Shown: positions 22,901 through 37,900 of the stretch, piece after piece
Position numbering within the stretch: the first letter of the stretch is position 1
Layout: the number at the start of each line of letters is the position of its first letter
NCBI GenBank assembly: GCA_030220185.1
Contig: JASPKZ010001230.1
Location: 372,001 to 436,000 of the forward strand
From: Diploptera punctata
Taxonomy: Eukaryota; Arthropoda; Insecta; Blattodea; Blaberidae
DNA: 64,000 nt
Direction: 5' to 3'
Translations under genes and position numbers: made by a program
Notes under the pieces: model-generated
What the model was told of the DNA's origin: nothing
The model's database searches: none
What the model saw: the letters and a program-made list of their open reading frames with translations, nothing else

Positions 22901-25900
22901 CTCTCCTGGCATTGGCATAATTGTAACCCACTTCTGAGGTTGGGGCGCCTAGAAGGCGGGGGGGGGTTACATTGCCCCAATGATATCATGGGTGATGATG
23001 ATGACAGTGGTGTGCCAGGAGAGTCCTTTATCCTAAGCTTAATCTAAGATGAATATGCAATGGCCATATGATGTTCGGGGACTGTTTGGGCCTTAAACTT
23101 TCCTGACATTTGTCTTACAGTTAAGGAAAAACCCTGATAAAAACCTCACCCAGGAAACTGTCCTGACCGGAGATCAAACTCGAGCCCGCTGTGTGACAAG
23201 GCAGCATGCTACCTCGAGATCACAGCGGTGGACTCAAAAGATAAATATAAGAATCAGCAAATTCTCAAGATGATTTAAAACTAATACAATAGAATGGAAA
23301 AAGGTAAGTTATTTTATTTAATGGATATCTTTAATGTCTCATATCCTGCAATTGATTTTGAGAGGCAACAAAGAAAAATAAAGTGATCCCACAGGCCTTG
23401 GGGTAGTAGGAGGTTAAGGCTCCCAGCCTTCCAGATAATCAGCCCTGTATGATAGCTACATTTACCCCCAGAATATACATTTAGTACTCATTCCATTTAG
23501 AGACTGAGTTGATCCCATGGCCATGGTTCTGCCAGAAGTTTTGGGCCAGTTTAAAAATCCTGATCCTATTGGCTATCAAGTTCACAACCTCTGGCAGTGT
23601 ACTGCCTTAATCAATTATGCTATGGCATGCTGCTTTGAGAGGGAATGTTTCAGATAAGAAAAATTGTAGGCGATATTCATAATTAATTTCTATGTTTTTT
23701 TAAACACAGCACTGCGGTATCGGCGATATGTTGTCGTCATCATCAGCTGTTATTAATTGAACCTCATAATGTTAAAAATTCCCAAATTTAATATATAGAT
23801 ATATTTAATTAATGTTGGGAAGTAAACATTATGAGGTATAATCCTATGAGGTGAGTTGTTTAAACAATATGTTCTCCGATGAATTTTAATTAATATATAG
23901 ATTATATTTGAAGAGAAAAATTTTCGCCTAGACCGGGACTCGAACCCGGGACCCTTGGCTTTCCGGGCCAAGTGCTCTACCAACTGAGCTACCGAGGCGA
24001 GTTACGATCTAGACGCAAATTTTTCTCTTATGTACGTTGATAATTCCCTCGCGCCAAATGCTTGAAACCATAGCTTCTATCTTTGCAAATGGCGGCTTCT
24101 TAGTTAAGAAGACATTTATTGGGAATTTAACACTACTTTATAGCCAGTAGGGCTTCTATTGACGATTTTATTATTAATTTAACACTTCTCATAGAAGGAT
24201 AAATTATATTTGAAGAGAAAAATTTTCGCCTAGACCGGGACTCGAACCCGGGACCCTTGGCTTTCCGGGCCAAGTGCTCTACCAACTGAGCTACCGAGGC
24301 GAGTTACGATCTAGACGCAAATTTTTCTCTTATGTACGTTGATAATTCCTCCCTCGCGCCAAATGCTTGAAACCATAGCTTCTATCTTTGCAAATGGCGG
24401 CTTCTTAGTTAAGAAGACATTTATTGGGAATTTAACACTACTTTATAGCCAGTAGGGCTTCTATTGACGATTTTATTATTAATTTAACACTTCTCATAGA
24501 AGGATAAATTATATTTGAAGAGAAAAATTTTCGCCTAGACCGGGACTCGAACCCGGGACCCTTGGCTTTCCGGGCCAAGTGCTCTACCAACTGAGCTACC
24601 GAGGCGAGTTACGATCTAGACGCAAATTTTTCTCTTATGTACGTTGATAATTCCCTCGCGCCAAATGCTTGAAACCATAGCTTCTATCTTTGCAAATGGC
24701 GGCTTCTTAGTTAAGAAGACATTTATTGGGAATTTAACACTACTTTATAGCCAGTAGGGCAAAGATAGAAGCTATGGTTTCAAGCATTTGGCGCGAGGGA
24801 ATTATCAACGTACATAAGAGAAAAATTTGCGTCTAGATCGTAACTCGCCTCGGTAGCTCAGTTGGTAGAGCACTTGGCCCGGAAAGCCAAGGGTCCCGGG
24901 TTCGAGTCCCGGTCTAGGCGAAAATTTTTCTCTTCAAATATAATTTATCCTTCTATGAGAAGTGTTAAATTAATAATAAAATCGTTAATATATAGATATT
25001 CATAATTATCAATAATTTGCATATCTAAATAATGGGATTGATGGATTTTGTACCTAGTTGGTTTGTTATATTCTACATTGATTGTTTTTATTATAAATTT
25101 AACATTTCTCACTGAAGGACATATTATATTTACAGAGAAAAATTTTACACCTAGACTGGGGTTCAAACCCAGGACCTCTAGTTTTTTACACTAGAGCTCT
25201 GCCACTGAGCTATCCTACGTCTCCAATCTAAATGCACTTTTCCTCTTATACAATTCACGAGAGAGCCAAAGGCTATGAACCGTTGTTCGATATGCCAAAT
25301 GGTGGCTTCTTATTTAAGAAGACTTTAAATTGGGGATTTTAAGATTACTTTATAAAGCCAGAAGAGTCTTTTCATGTTTTTATAATCAAAACAGAAGTCC
25401 TGCTCCCTCTTCCCTCTTTCTGTGGTCCGAATAACTTCCTAATTAACTCAAGACTTGGAGTTATGGCTGAAGATAGATGTGACATTGTCTGAAACTGTAG
25501 TTTCGTAAAAAAACATGAAATTTATGAGGTGAATAATATTTAATTTTAGGAAGTGATATTTTGAGGTTATTTTAATTATATTATTTTTGGTCTGATCAAC
25601 TTACCTCAACATTAATTTATGAGGTGAGTTGTCAAAAAAAAAATGTACAAGTTTTATTATTGTATAGTCAGGTATCTCATGAATTGAATGATATAATTAC
25701 ATTCTAGGAATCAAAGTTAAATTGAGAGGACTATAATTTCCTATTTTAAAGATGCTTAATATTGAATTATCAACATTTAAAAAATTACATTAGCAAGGAT
25801 CAAAATTTTAAACCTCAGATTCAGAAATAATTCTTTAATCCTACAAAAAAAATAAAAATAAAAGTGTGAAACCTGATGTAGCCAAGATTCAGAGAGACGG

Positions 25901-28900
25901 TGGGGATAGATTGAACAAGATACAATAGGAAAATTGCACAGAATGATACTGAAAGATGTAATGTTATAGATATGTGGAAGTTATTGTCAAAAATTCAAAC
26001 ATGGTAAATTAATTAAAATTCATCGGAGAACATATTGTTTAAACAACTCACCTCATAGGATTCATGAACATGACTATGTTTGAAATCGCGATATCATGGA
26101 AGCATGAATCCTATGAGGTGAGTTGTTTAAACAATATGTTCTCCGATGAATTTTAATGATTATACCTCAATGTTTACTTCCCACATTAATTTAATATGGT
26201 AAATTAATGCAGGGATTTTCAAACTTTGTGGTAACAGGGCACCCCTCAACTGCCAAAATGTATACATGTCTCCACTGTCAAAAATAAATTTGTTTAAAAA
26301 AAATACATGTGTCCGTTAAAGAATCTAGTGTAGAGCACTTGAAACCAACACTTGCTGCAGGAATATGATTAAAAATAATGTCATAACTCCCCCCCTCTTC
26401 TTTTTTTGTCTCAGATTCTTGTCAAATTAATATTATAAATATGCTTAGTGGTGAGTCCTCAATCATTTGTTTTATAATAAATATGTTTGTATATTTGTTG
26501 TGAGCACGCTTAATATATGCCACCTTTAAAATTTGCCTTTCTTGGATGTAAAAATAATTTCTACTTAAAAATATTTAATTTAATACAAAAATATAATTAT
26601 ACTTTTTACTCCATTCATAAAAAGTTGGGAATATCCTTCGGTTTATAAATAAGTTGGAGAAAATATCTCACCGTATTAAGTTTGTTTTCACAATACCAGT
26701 TTCAAAGGTTATTTTACCTTCATCTTCAGTCAAACTCCAACTCTTGAACACAGAACTTTATGAGGTGAGATATAAAAACATTTTCTCCAACTCATTTATG
26801 AACTGAAAACACCCATTTCCCACTTTAATTTTGATTAAAACCCTTAGGTTTGTTTTTATAAAAGTTTATTTGCAAATAATTAAGTATGCATGTTGCATTA
26901 TAAATGTAGTTGTTTATAATCCATCATACTCCCTATGCTACCCTGTTTTAGGATCTTTTTTCAATGTTCCTGTACCTCCCTAGAGAGGCACACCACACAG
27001 TTTGAAAATCTCTGAATTAATGTAGGAATCTGCCTGTTATTTTTTAAAGAAATGAACCAGTTACCATACTTACCTTGTAATATATATGCACAGAGAGCAA
27101 ATCTCAAAGCATCAGTGCCACACTCAGGAATACCATTTGGATAATCCTGTTTCTGTCCTTCCTTAGCTTTTTCAATTTCCTTGGGATCTAGATTGCTCCC
27201 AATCAATTGCTTATGGAGATCCTTAAAACAAGAATAACAATGAATAAAATTATGAAAAATTAGAACTATATGAGAAGATAAACTACCCATAACTGTATTA
27301 AAAAATAATCCCTAACATAATAAAGAGTATACACTTATCTCTACTCTTAACAAAGGTAACCAAATCATATTTAAAATTTTATATTTTTAGAAGATTTCAA
27401 AGATCTATCTTTTTATTTCATATTGGCACGACCTGTACTCAGCTATGGCAGCGAAGCATGGACACTGAAGAAAGAAGATAAAAGCAGAATAACGGCTTGT
27501 GAAATGTGATTCATGTGAAGAATGGCAGGATATACTAAGTGGGATTTAAAAGAAATTGTGAAATCTTAGAGGAACTAAAACTAAGCCAGTTTTAGACTAT
27601 ATTGATCGGTATCACTCCAATTGGAAACAACATTTGGAAAGAATGAGTAATACTAGAATCCCAAAGGCAATTTATAAATATGTACCACACGGCCAAAGAC
27701 CTGTAGGCCATCCAGCTAAGAGATGGCGTGAAAATCTTATGTGAGACCGTAACAGGCCTTGTGGCCTAATACTTGTTAGGCAGAAGAAGAAGAAGAAAAA
27801 AAAGATCTTTTTATAGACTTTCTTAAATTAAAATATACTCCTTCCTCCATGGGACTAACACACCCTTGGCCTACAAGCTGGTCTCATATCCACAAGTGTT
27901 AATCAAAGAGCTATAGTTTTATTTTATTAAATGATGCTCTTAAAAATTAAGATCATTAGCACTGCAATTCAAATCTGGGCATGAAAGGACCAATAAATTT
28001 TGCTCATAGGCTTCTTTTTTTCAGCTTGAGGTTCATTTTATGTGCCATGCATTTATGACATGGGATCCAAGGCTTTAGTTCCCTTTTGAAACCCTTATCA
28101 GAAAGTTATGCACTGAAAAATTAATTGACCCCAGCCATGAACCTTAAAACAACCACCAGTTCATCAGGATTGACAGACAAGGGTCATGGACAATCATCAG
28201 TCAATACAGGCATGACATGTCTATAGCTGGTTTTCTCAACCTGAAGCTGTTCCTGATTTTTTTAGAAACACATTTTGGTTCAATACTAGTATATTTAAAT
28301 TTAACTTTAGCCAGACTGGTCTCAGAGTCAATACTAATATTTATTTATTTAGCAATTAATCTACTGTCATTCTCCTCCACGTCTCTCTGTCATTCCAATC
28401 TACATTGTCCAATTCTTTTTCCTTCATTCTGCTCAAAATACCATCAATCCACATTATTTTTGGTTGTTTTCATCTCCTACCAAGTGCCATCCATTCTAGT
28501 ATTCTTATATTTAAATTTAATTTTAGCCTCAGTGGCTTCAGATCTCTTTCAATATTATAGGCTCAGAAAGTCAGTGATAGTTAATTATTGTTTTCTTGAA
28601 AGATAAGAGTTCTGAAAACTGTATACAAATATATATTTTATTTATTTGAATCTGTCCTGCACTGTGGCGAAGCAGTTTAAGGGATGCTTGGTGCAGAGTT
28701 ACCAACATGCAACGGTTTGAGTCCAATGGGGAACAAATTTTCTTATGGAATTTTGACCAGTGTATGAGGGTTAGTGCCTACCCAGCATCATAACTCATAA
28801 GGGATTTGGGTAGCTATGATAAGTAGCAGTTACAGATTGAGAAAACCAGTCAGAATGACTGGAGAATCTGGCATGCTGACCAAATGCCACCCCTATATTG

Positions 28901-31900
28901 GCTAGGTGATTGACCACATAAGCAATTGAAACTTCTGGATGTGAGAGGCCAGTAGCTAGCTCAAGTGAGGAAGTAACAGTGGCTAATCAATTTAGAACCA
29001 TAAGCCCAGGGATTATTCCACAAAAGTATGGTGTAATAGAGTATTAATAGTGAGTGGAGAAAATATTTTTAACGACTCACCTCATACAATTTCAAATTTC
29101 TTTGATACCGGCGGTTTTAGACAATAACGTCCCTCTTCAGTCATGACTTCCACTGATGAAATTCTCTGGTTGTTGATTTCTCTATGGACATCACCTCTTG
29201 TGCTGCCATCTTTGGTTGGGATTATAAATTTTTAATTAAAATTTTTATCCACCGGAATATCGAAGTTCATAGATCGATATTTATTCTTCTGAATGAATAT
29301 CTCTTCCCATATTGTCATTTCCAATGGTTTATCTAGTTGTTTCAAAAGTTTTGCCCCTTTTCAATTTTTTGATATTCTAGCAAATTATGTGGAGCAATTG
29401 CTGATTTTTCAATTTCACAATTTTAATATTTCTAAAATGTTCTTTAGTGCGTGTTTCCAAATTCCTTTTTTGTTTTCCTAAAGAACATTTTAGAAATATT
29501 AAAAATTGTGAAATTGAAAAATCAGCAATTGCTGCACACATAGTTTGCTAGAACATCATAAAATTGAAAAAGAGGCAAAACTTTTGAAATAATTAGATAA
29601 ACCATTGGAATTGACAATTTGGGAAAAGATATTCATTCAGAAGAATAAATATCGATCTATGAACTTCGATATTCCGGTGGATAAAAATTTAATTTAAAAA
29701 TTTATAATCCCAACCAAAGATGACAGCACAAGAGGTTTTGTCCATAGAGAAATCAACAACCAGAGAATTTCATTAGTGGAAGTCATAACTGAAGAGGGAC
29801 AAGATATTGTCTGAAACCACCGGTATCAAAGAAATTTGAAATTGTATGAGGTGAGTCGTTAAAAATATGTTCTCCACTCACTATTAATGATATAACCTCA
29901 TAATGTTTAATTAAAAAAAATAATAGAGTATTATTTACAAGCAAATATTCCACATCAACAGATGGCGATTCAAATCTCAGATTTCACTATGGCCAGAGGG
30001 TTAATAAGAAAGGCTATACAATAAATAATCCAATTAAAGGAAATGAAAATTGTTTCTCAAAATATATTTATTTAATTACTTACTTCTAACGATATCCCTG
30101 TGATTACGTCCATTGGATCAATAACATTACCAAGGGACTTGCTCATTTTTCTTCCATGAGCATCTCGAACAATAGGATGAAGATAAACTTCCCTAAATGG
30201 AAGTTTCTTCAGAAGTGTCTGTCCAAAGAAAACCATTCGAGCTACCCAGAAAAACAGAATATCGTGTCCAGTTTCTAGAAGAGTTCCTGGATAGAATGCT
30301 TTCAGATCCTTTGTCTAAAATTAAAACATAATTAAATACATTAAAATTGCGCTTTATTTTATTTTAGAACATTTACAAAGGTACAAGATATGTGACTTAA
30401 GTTAAGAAATTCATTTACTGAAAAAAAAAACATATTTACATTATCATAATCTGTAAATCACTTTAGTTCCAAAGTAAATAATAGTGGCTGAAAGTCTCAC
30501 TGCATGAAGTGATAGATGACAAAAATAGAAGACGATGTATTATATGGCTTCAAGGAATTAAAAATGTAATGCAAGAAATAGACATCAAAACAGATTCATA
30601 CAATAATGGAGAGGAAAGGACCAAAATATTTTAAATATTAACCAAAATATGAGTTTAAGGAACCCAAATAAAACAACCATTTTTTATAACTGTAAAATTA
30701 AAAAAAAATCTTGTCAAATTCATTGTCTAGGAAATAAGCCAAGCTGAGTTCAATGTTTTTACATTGCACAGTAAGTTAATAGCTGCTAGTTAATGTTTTT
30801 ATGTGTATAGTATACAGTTGCTGGCTTGGAACTGATAACATACATAATGCAACAATGTTCAAACAATATGCAACTGATATTGAATATATGATAGCCAATA
30901 GGAAAACTGGAAATAGTGCTGTACTAAAGAGAGTCTTGACAATCACATTCACAAATTGAACAGCAACAGTAAAGTTGAATGGAGAATTTTCTTATGTGTG
31001 TTAAAATGAGAGCATAAAAACTTGGATTCAATAAAAAACCACTGTACGAGTTCATATAATTATAGACATTAGACAATAAGATGTTAATAACAAGATGATG
31101 GAAAACTATGAACAGCTGGTGAGAAGAAAATTTGGTGTTTCTGAAGTTAACATTCGTGAGTGCAATTTAAATGAAGATATGGAAAGAAACTATCTCCTCC
31201 ATTGTCCAGCTTTTGTAGAAGAGACCAGCCTTTCTGCTAAATATTGGAGTGCAAGAGAGCGAATGATTTCATTATCAAGTGCTCGACATTAGATACCAAC
31301 CAACCAACATTCGTGAGTGTTGACAAATTCACGAAAAATTGATAAATGCAAATTCATACAGAAAATTAGTTAGAGGACCAAAGATGGGGAGATATCATGA
31401 GTTGGAATGAAAAGTTCTTGAGTATGCGTGAGAGAAAATTTCTTAGAAAGCTTCTTGAAAATTTGGGGTCATCTTAAATTTAAGACTGTTTTATATTTGG
31501 GTAAACATGGAAATAAAAACAGAAAACAAAAATTATGTTATTTCAAGATGTAGATCCTGTCAAAAGTAAAATTGTACTTGACAATAACATTTTGGAGCAC
31601 TTGAATAATTCTACATACCTAGAATGCAGTATCTCATATGAAGAAGAAAAGAATGTAAATGCAAAAATATCAAAATTTTTAAGGATCTTACGGTTAATAA
31701 ATTCTATCTTCAAGCCTCAGTTAATCCAAAAACATTCAAGATTAAAAGTGTATAAAATAAAGGTTCTTCCAACCTTTTGAATCATAGTGAAGTATGGACA
31801 TTGAAACAGAAGGATAAATAGACTTAGATCTGCTGAAATGAGAAATCTCAAAGGACTGCTGGATACACACTACTAGATCACAAAAAAATGAAGACACCTT

Positions 31901-34900
31901 AGAAGAATTACACATGGAACCTTCAGAAAACAAAATTTCTGATTATAAGTCAAGATGGACATGTTCATCAAATGGAGGATCACAGGATACGCAAGCAGAT
32001 GTTAAGCTATCAACCTGCAGGAAGAAGAAGACTAGGACTTCCACTCAAAAGACTTTTGGATATATCTATTGAGGCCAAAACAGGTCAACAAATGACCTAA
32101 ATTTGTGAATGGACTATGATGATGATGGAAAATAAAACTGATATTAGTATTAGGTTCCAGGAGATGTACAAACATAGAAAAAAAATTTTTCTCTTCAAAT
32201 TTAATTTATCTTTCATTGAGAAATGTTAAATTAATAATAAAAACATCATAGAAAAACCAGACTGATAATAACTAACTTCACTGGCACTATCAAACCGATA
32301 GGTTCATGGCATGCAGACATAAGCTCTCCATACATCCCTATCCTGAGCTAATGTTTTCCAATCATTCCCTGTATAATCTACTTCCCTCAAACCATAGTTA
32401 ATGTTATTCTTCCAACCAGATTGATAATAAATTTAATAACTGAAATTAATAGCTGAATGTTTAAAATTAGAATGTGCTTCATGTGTAAGAACAAAAGTGT
32501 TGGATTTTAAGGCATTTTTGAACATAATCCGCACTTGAAATTCATCGGAGAACATTTTTTAAAACTCAGCTCATAAATTTCATGTTTTTGCAACTCTGTG
32601 GGAATTATGGCTGAAGATGGACGTGATACCATCTGAAACTGCAGTATTGTGAAAAACATGACATTTATGAGGTGAGCTGTCAAAAAAAAAGTTCTCTGAT
32701 GAATTTCAATGATTATACCTCATAATGTTTACTTCCCAACTTTAATTTAATATAATTCGCACTTCTTTACGAAAATAAATTAGTAAAATTTCAACAGAAA
32801 AGCAAAAAGTTTAATTCAACTATGCAAATTTAAGACCACAAAGCTTGAAATATGAGGCATGGATAAAAACTTGACAACTCACAAAATATTTTTTCTGAGA
32901 TAAAAGTCTGTATATCATAAATCAACTTTAAATTTTTTTTTCTTTCACAACTTAGAAAAGAGATTGATATTGCAGAAAAATAATTTCTGAGAAATATGTG
33001 GTTTGTCAAGTTTTTCATCCACACCCTCATATTTTCACAAGCTAAAACTAAACGAGTCAAAGAAGAAGTATTTTTATAGAGAAGTCAAATATACATATTT
33101 TGTAAAATGTGTGTTTCATTGCTACCCATTTGCACTCTTTGTGCAAGTTCTCTACTAGACAAATAGATGGTGTTAATGTGGTGTATTTTAAATTTACATA
33201 CCACTTCCACAGACCATTTTTACATAGATTATGTATATTTGTTTTGTGTCTGCAATAAACAAATTATTATCAACAGTTCCTCAAGCCTTCTCAACATATG
33301 TATTTTGGGATTTAATAAGGCATCTAATACAATCTAGTGATTAAAAATTTCCTACAGTATTTCTGACTTTGCTTGAAATAATAGTCATGTTATTTTGAAT
33401 TATATAGCTTTTTTTTTAAATGTAAAAGGATTGTATGGTTAAAGAAGTTACCTCTTCCGGCCATCCAAATATGGAAAATGGAAATAAACCTGATGAAAAC
33501 CAAGTATCAAGGACATCATCATCTTGTTTCAATATTATCTTAGAAGCTGGAACACCAAATTTTTTGGATGCCTTTTCTAAAGCTTCTTCTTTAGTACGTC
33601 CACTCACCCAATACTCATTATCTGTCTCCTAGAATGAAAAAAAAAAAAACACAAATTTCATCTATTGTTTTTATTATCATCGACTAAAAATATTTGCCTT
33701 GTGGCACAGAAAACATATTTTCATTTATACCTTCATTAAAAGAACATTATCTTCTTCTTCTTCTTCCTTCCAAAAGAACATTATAATTATATAATTTATA
33801 ACAAACAGTGGATATTTAAAATAATATACAATTTTTTAAATGAGAAACATTAAATTTATAATAAAAAACATAGAAAGAAGCTCTACTGGCTTTATAAAGT
33901 AATTTTAAATTCCCATTAAAAGAAATTCTTAAAAAAGAAGCTGCCATTCACATGAGAGCAACGGTTCGCAAGCCTTTGGCACCCTCGGGAATTAAAATGT
34001 ATATGAGAAAAATTTGCATTTAGATTGGAGGTCTCGGATAGCTCAGTGGCAGAGCATTAGCATATAAAGCTGAAGGTTCTGGGTTCAAACCCCGGTCTAG
34101 ACATATATTTTTCTCTTCAAATATAATTTAACCTTCAATGAGAAATGTTAAATTTATAATAAATACATCAATATAATTGGTTAGCAATTGATATTTTTAG
34201 AAAGTAATACCTTTGAGGTTTTATTTAACAACCATTGTTATACAATTAATTGCCCAGTTCAGGCATTAATTTTTTTAAAGTAATAATTTGTCCTACATAC
34301 AAATGTTAAATTGATGGTGTGAACAACGACTCTCAGCCTCAGATGATAAAGAGAAATGTATACGAGAAAAAAAAACAAGTTTTAATGTTAAAATTTTTCA
34401 CTAAAATAATTATTTGAAATAACTACAGAGTATCTAAATCTATTCAAGAAAATTTCAATATGAGAATCTTCAATTTGTATTTTTTTTTCTCGTAAGAATA
34501 ATGTATGAAGCAAGTCAGGGAGGGGGGGAGAAACCAAGCATATCTACATTTTAATTAATATTTCAATGGAAGTAATAATATGAGGTTCATTTTAACAAAT
34601 TTGAGTCAGTGACATCTTACCTCATAGTATGGTGTTATGTAATCTATCATAATATGAGGTAATATGTCACTGACTCAATTAAATTTATTATTTAATTATT
34701 TAGGAAATATCACTATCATGTATATTTTCTTCTTCTTCTTATAAGCCCATGTTTCCCTTAACAGAGATTTAGGCGCTCTCCCCCTACAGGGAAGAATTTG
34801 AACCATGCTAATTTAGTTACACTTGTTTTTGTATAGATGTCACTTGAGTGGTCCGTGGTCAGCGTTCTGCCTCATACTGACTTCTAGGAAACCAAGGTAG

Positions 34901-37900
34901 TACTAGGACGGGAAAATTCAGTAAATTTTTTGCTTAGAGGCCTTTTCATTCAGGCTTAAGGATCTTTCACGAGCCTGAAAATCTTCAGACTCAGGACCCA
35001 CGGCTTAAAGTCCTTCCCCGGAGGACTTGCTCTTTGGATTTTTCCATCCTAAAAAATCCATCGACCCCGGCCGGGTTTGAACCCGCAACCCTCGAGACCA
35101 GAGCATAACCACTAGTCCACCGTGGCCGATTATCAGGTATATTTTAAAATTTAAAATACTTTTTTTTTTACTTTACCTCATATCCTATCTTCTAATTAGA
35201 GCGGCTTTGAAATTTATATCTACATTTGTCCACTTTGAGAAATGCTAAAAGGTTTTACAAGAACAATAGAGCTATCACTAAGTACTACATCACTGATACC
35301 AATTTCAAATTATAAGATTTTTTTAAAATGAGAATATACATTACATTATATTATTATTATTATACAAAGGGCACTAGGAAACTTTTGTAATATGCAATAA
35401 TCCAAGGCCAGACAGGTCTGGCGCCACTAGGGGAAGAAAGGGGGATTCAAACTGGTATAGAATTGGGGGAGCAATCTTTCGCAGATGGAGTTTTAGTTTA
35501 ACAGCAGAAGTGAAAATATGTAAGAATGTCAGGATTGTCCTAACTTCAGTGCAGTGCTATTACTCGATAGAGCTTTTCTTGTGGTCTGACTGTAGATCAG
35601 TGTTTTGAGGAGATGGTTCCTGTATTGGGGAATGATTGTCCACATCCCACGATCATATTCTGCTAGTACAGATAATTGAAGAAGGGAATATTTGGTCTTG
35701 AAGATGATCCTCATTCAGAGTGGTTGGCCAAGTCAGTTGTCATCAAGAACATTGAGGCTGTGAAAAACTGCTGGAGATAGAGAGGCGAATAACCTACCGG
35801 CAGATAGAGGAGTCCCTCTACATTCCTGCACCTACCATTCATAAAATTTAACATGAGCATCTTCATGTTAAGGTTTGTTCACTGTGGGTGCAACATGCAG
35901 TTACTAAGGAGCAAAAGGACACTCATATCAAATGGTGCAAAATTATGTTGACGGGGCTTCTCCTAACATAAACAGCATCATCACAGATGACGAAACTTGG
36001 CTGTATCACTATTATATCCAAATGAAAACTCAGAACAAGGTATGGCTATTTGAAGATGAGGGTTCGCCAGTGGCAGTGAGTAAATCATGATCAGTGGATA
36101 AGAGAATGATAGCAGTCTTCTTCACCACTAGGGGGATTTTGGAATGGGTTGTACTGTAAAAACAACACACAGTCACTGCGAAATGGTACACAGAAGATTG
36201 CCTGCCAAAGATGATTACAGTGCTGAAGAAACATAGAAGGTCAAGGCTAAACACATGGATGCTGCATCATGATAAGAAACAAAAACTTCTGCTGCTTGAA
36301 GATCCTCCCTTAAGTCCAGATCTTGCTCCTTGTGATATTGAACTGTTCCCGGAAGTTAAACTGAAGGTGACAGGAAAGTGTTTCCTTTCGGAAAAGGTGC
36401 TTCTGGCAACATGGGACGAAAAATGCACAGAGCTGCCTGAAGAAAACTGTAAGCAATGATTTAGTGATTGGTTTCGATGTATGAAGAGGAGTATTCAGTG
36501 TGGTGGAAGTTATTTTGAGAGGTCATGAAAAGTATGCCCGTATTGCAAAACTTTCATAGTGCCCTATATATTTTGCACTTTGCTCTTATCAAAACCATAA
36601 TATGTTAAACTGTAACTTTTAAAAATCTATTTCACTTATTGGACCATTCCATGAATGAATATCTTTCCTCTTTACCATGTGTGGCATAATACCAAGTCAA
36701 GAGATAAGCTGAGGCCCTTATTATCGAATTTCTGTGATATATGAGGATGCCGGCTCACCTGGCCTGCACACTATTACAGGGGTAGATGAAATATAACAAA
36801 ATGGATGATACAAGTATGGAGAGATGAAGGAATGAAGTTTTTTGAAGGGGAAAAATGGGAGAATCCTAGTGTAAAACCTGCCCCGGGTCCGATTTATCCA
36901 CTACAAATTCCATATGGACTGATCAAACCTGGGATCTAGAGATGGAGAGAGAGTGTCTAACAACTTGTGCCACAGAGCTGCTCCCGTGAATGAAATCACG
37001 GTTAAATAGATGCTACATGCCATAAACTAAAAGAAATACATTTGATATTTAATAATGAGATGAAGTAAATTTGTATGCATTCCTAGCAATGAGACATTCC
37101 ATTCTGGAATGGTTGAATTTGCAAGCATCTAATACACTTTTAATTTATAATTTTACATATCGATGGTGGGCAATGAAAACCTTGTAACTCATTTTGGTAA
37201 ATTTTACAGGAGAAACAAATAACGATTTTAAATAATTATTAAAATTGATAAGCAGTAGTTCCCACATATTTTACTACAGAATACAGGTCAAGTTATTAAT
37301 AAATTTGAAGTCCGTGTTCTCAACAGATTATACATCACATATTTCTGTGCTGGCTACTGGAGTTATGTAGTTTTCAATGACTGGTGGAGTTATGAGGTTT
37401 TCTTTGCCTACCATTGATATATATAATTCTTCCGTACATATGCTTGTCACTGAACTCCTCCTAAACGACTGGACCAATTTTGATGAAATTTTTTGTGTGT
37501 GTCTGATTGAGTCCCATGATGGTTCAGATTCTCAATTGGACCCTGTAAAACCATTAGGCATAGGAGTTCACCTGAAGTGAAAATTGAAAAATTGCTCTAG
37601 TAGTCATATTTTTCGATATTTCACAACAAAACTCAGCATATCCTATTAAAATAAACCGAGGTAGGAATTGTCGAAAAATGAACAAAATGTAACAATTAGA
37701 AGTGGAGGTTTACTTGAAATCCGAAATTGATAACTGCCTAAACGACTGGACCAATTTGGATGAAATTTTTTGTGTGTGTTTGAATGGCTCCCTGGTTGGT
37801 TTAGATTCAAAACTGGACTCAGTAGGTGGCGCTGCAATCAGGTTATAATATTTTTTATGTCAGATGTGTAGTCATCTGCATTATCAACATATTCCATGTG

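Noticed and set aside
23903..24984. CRISPR-like array of direct repeats
   Set aside because: The period of about 305 bp, near-identical whole units, a head-on inverted unit and the eukaryotic context exclude CRISPR.
33435..33632. Plus-strand frame opposite the exon at 33.5 kb
   Set aside because: Antisense shadow of the strongly conserved VARS exon; no independent motif.
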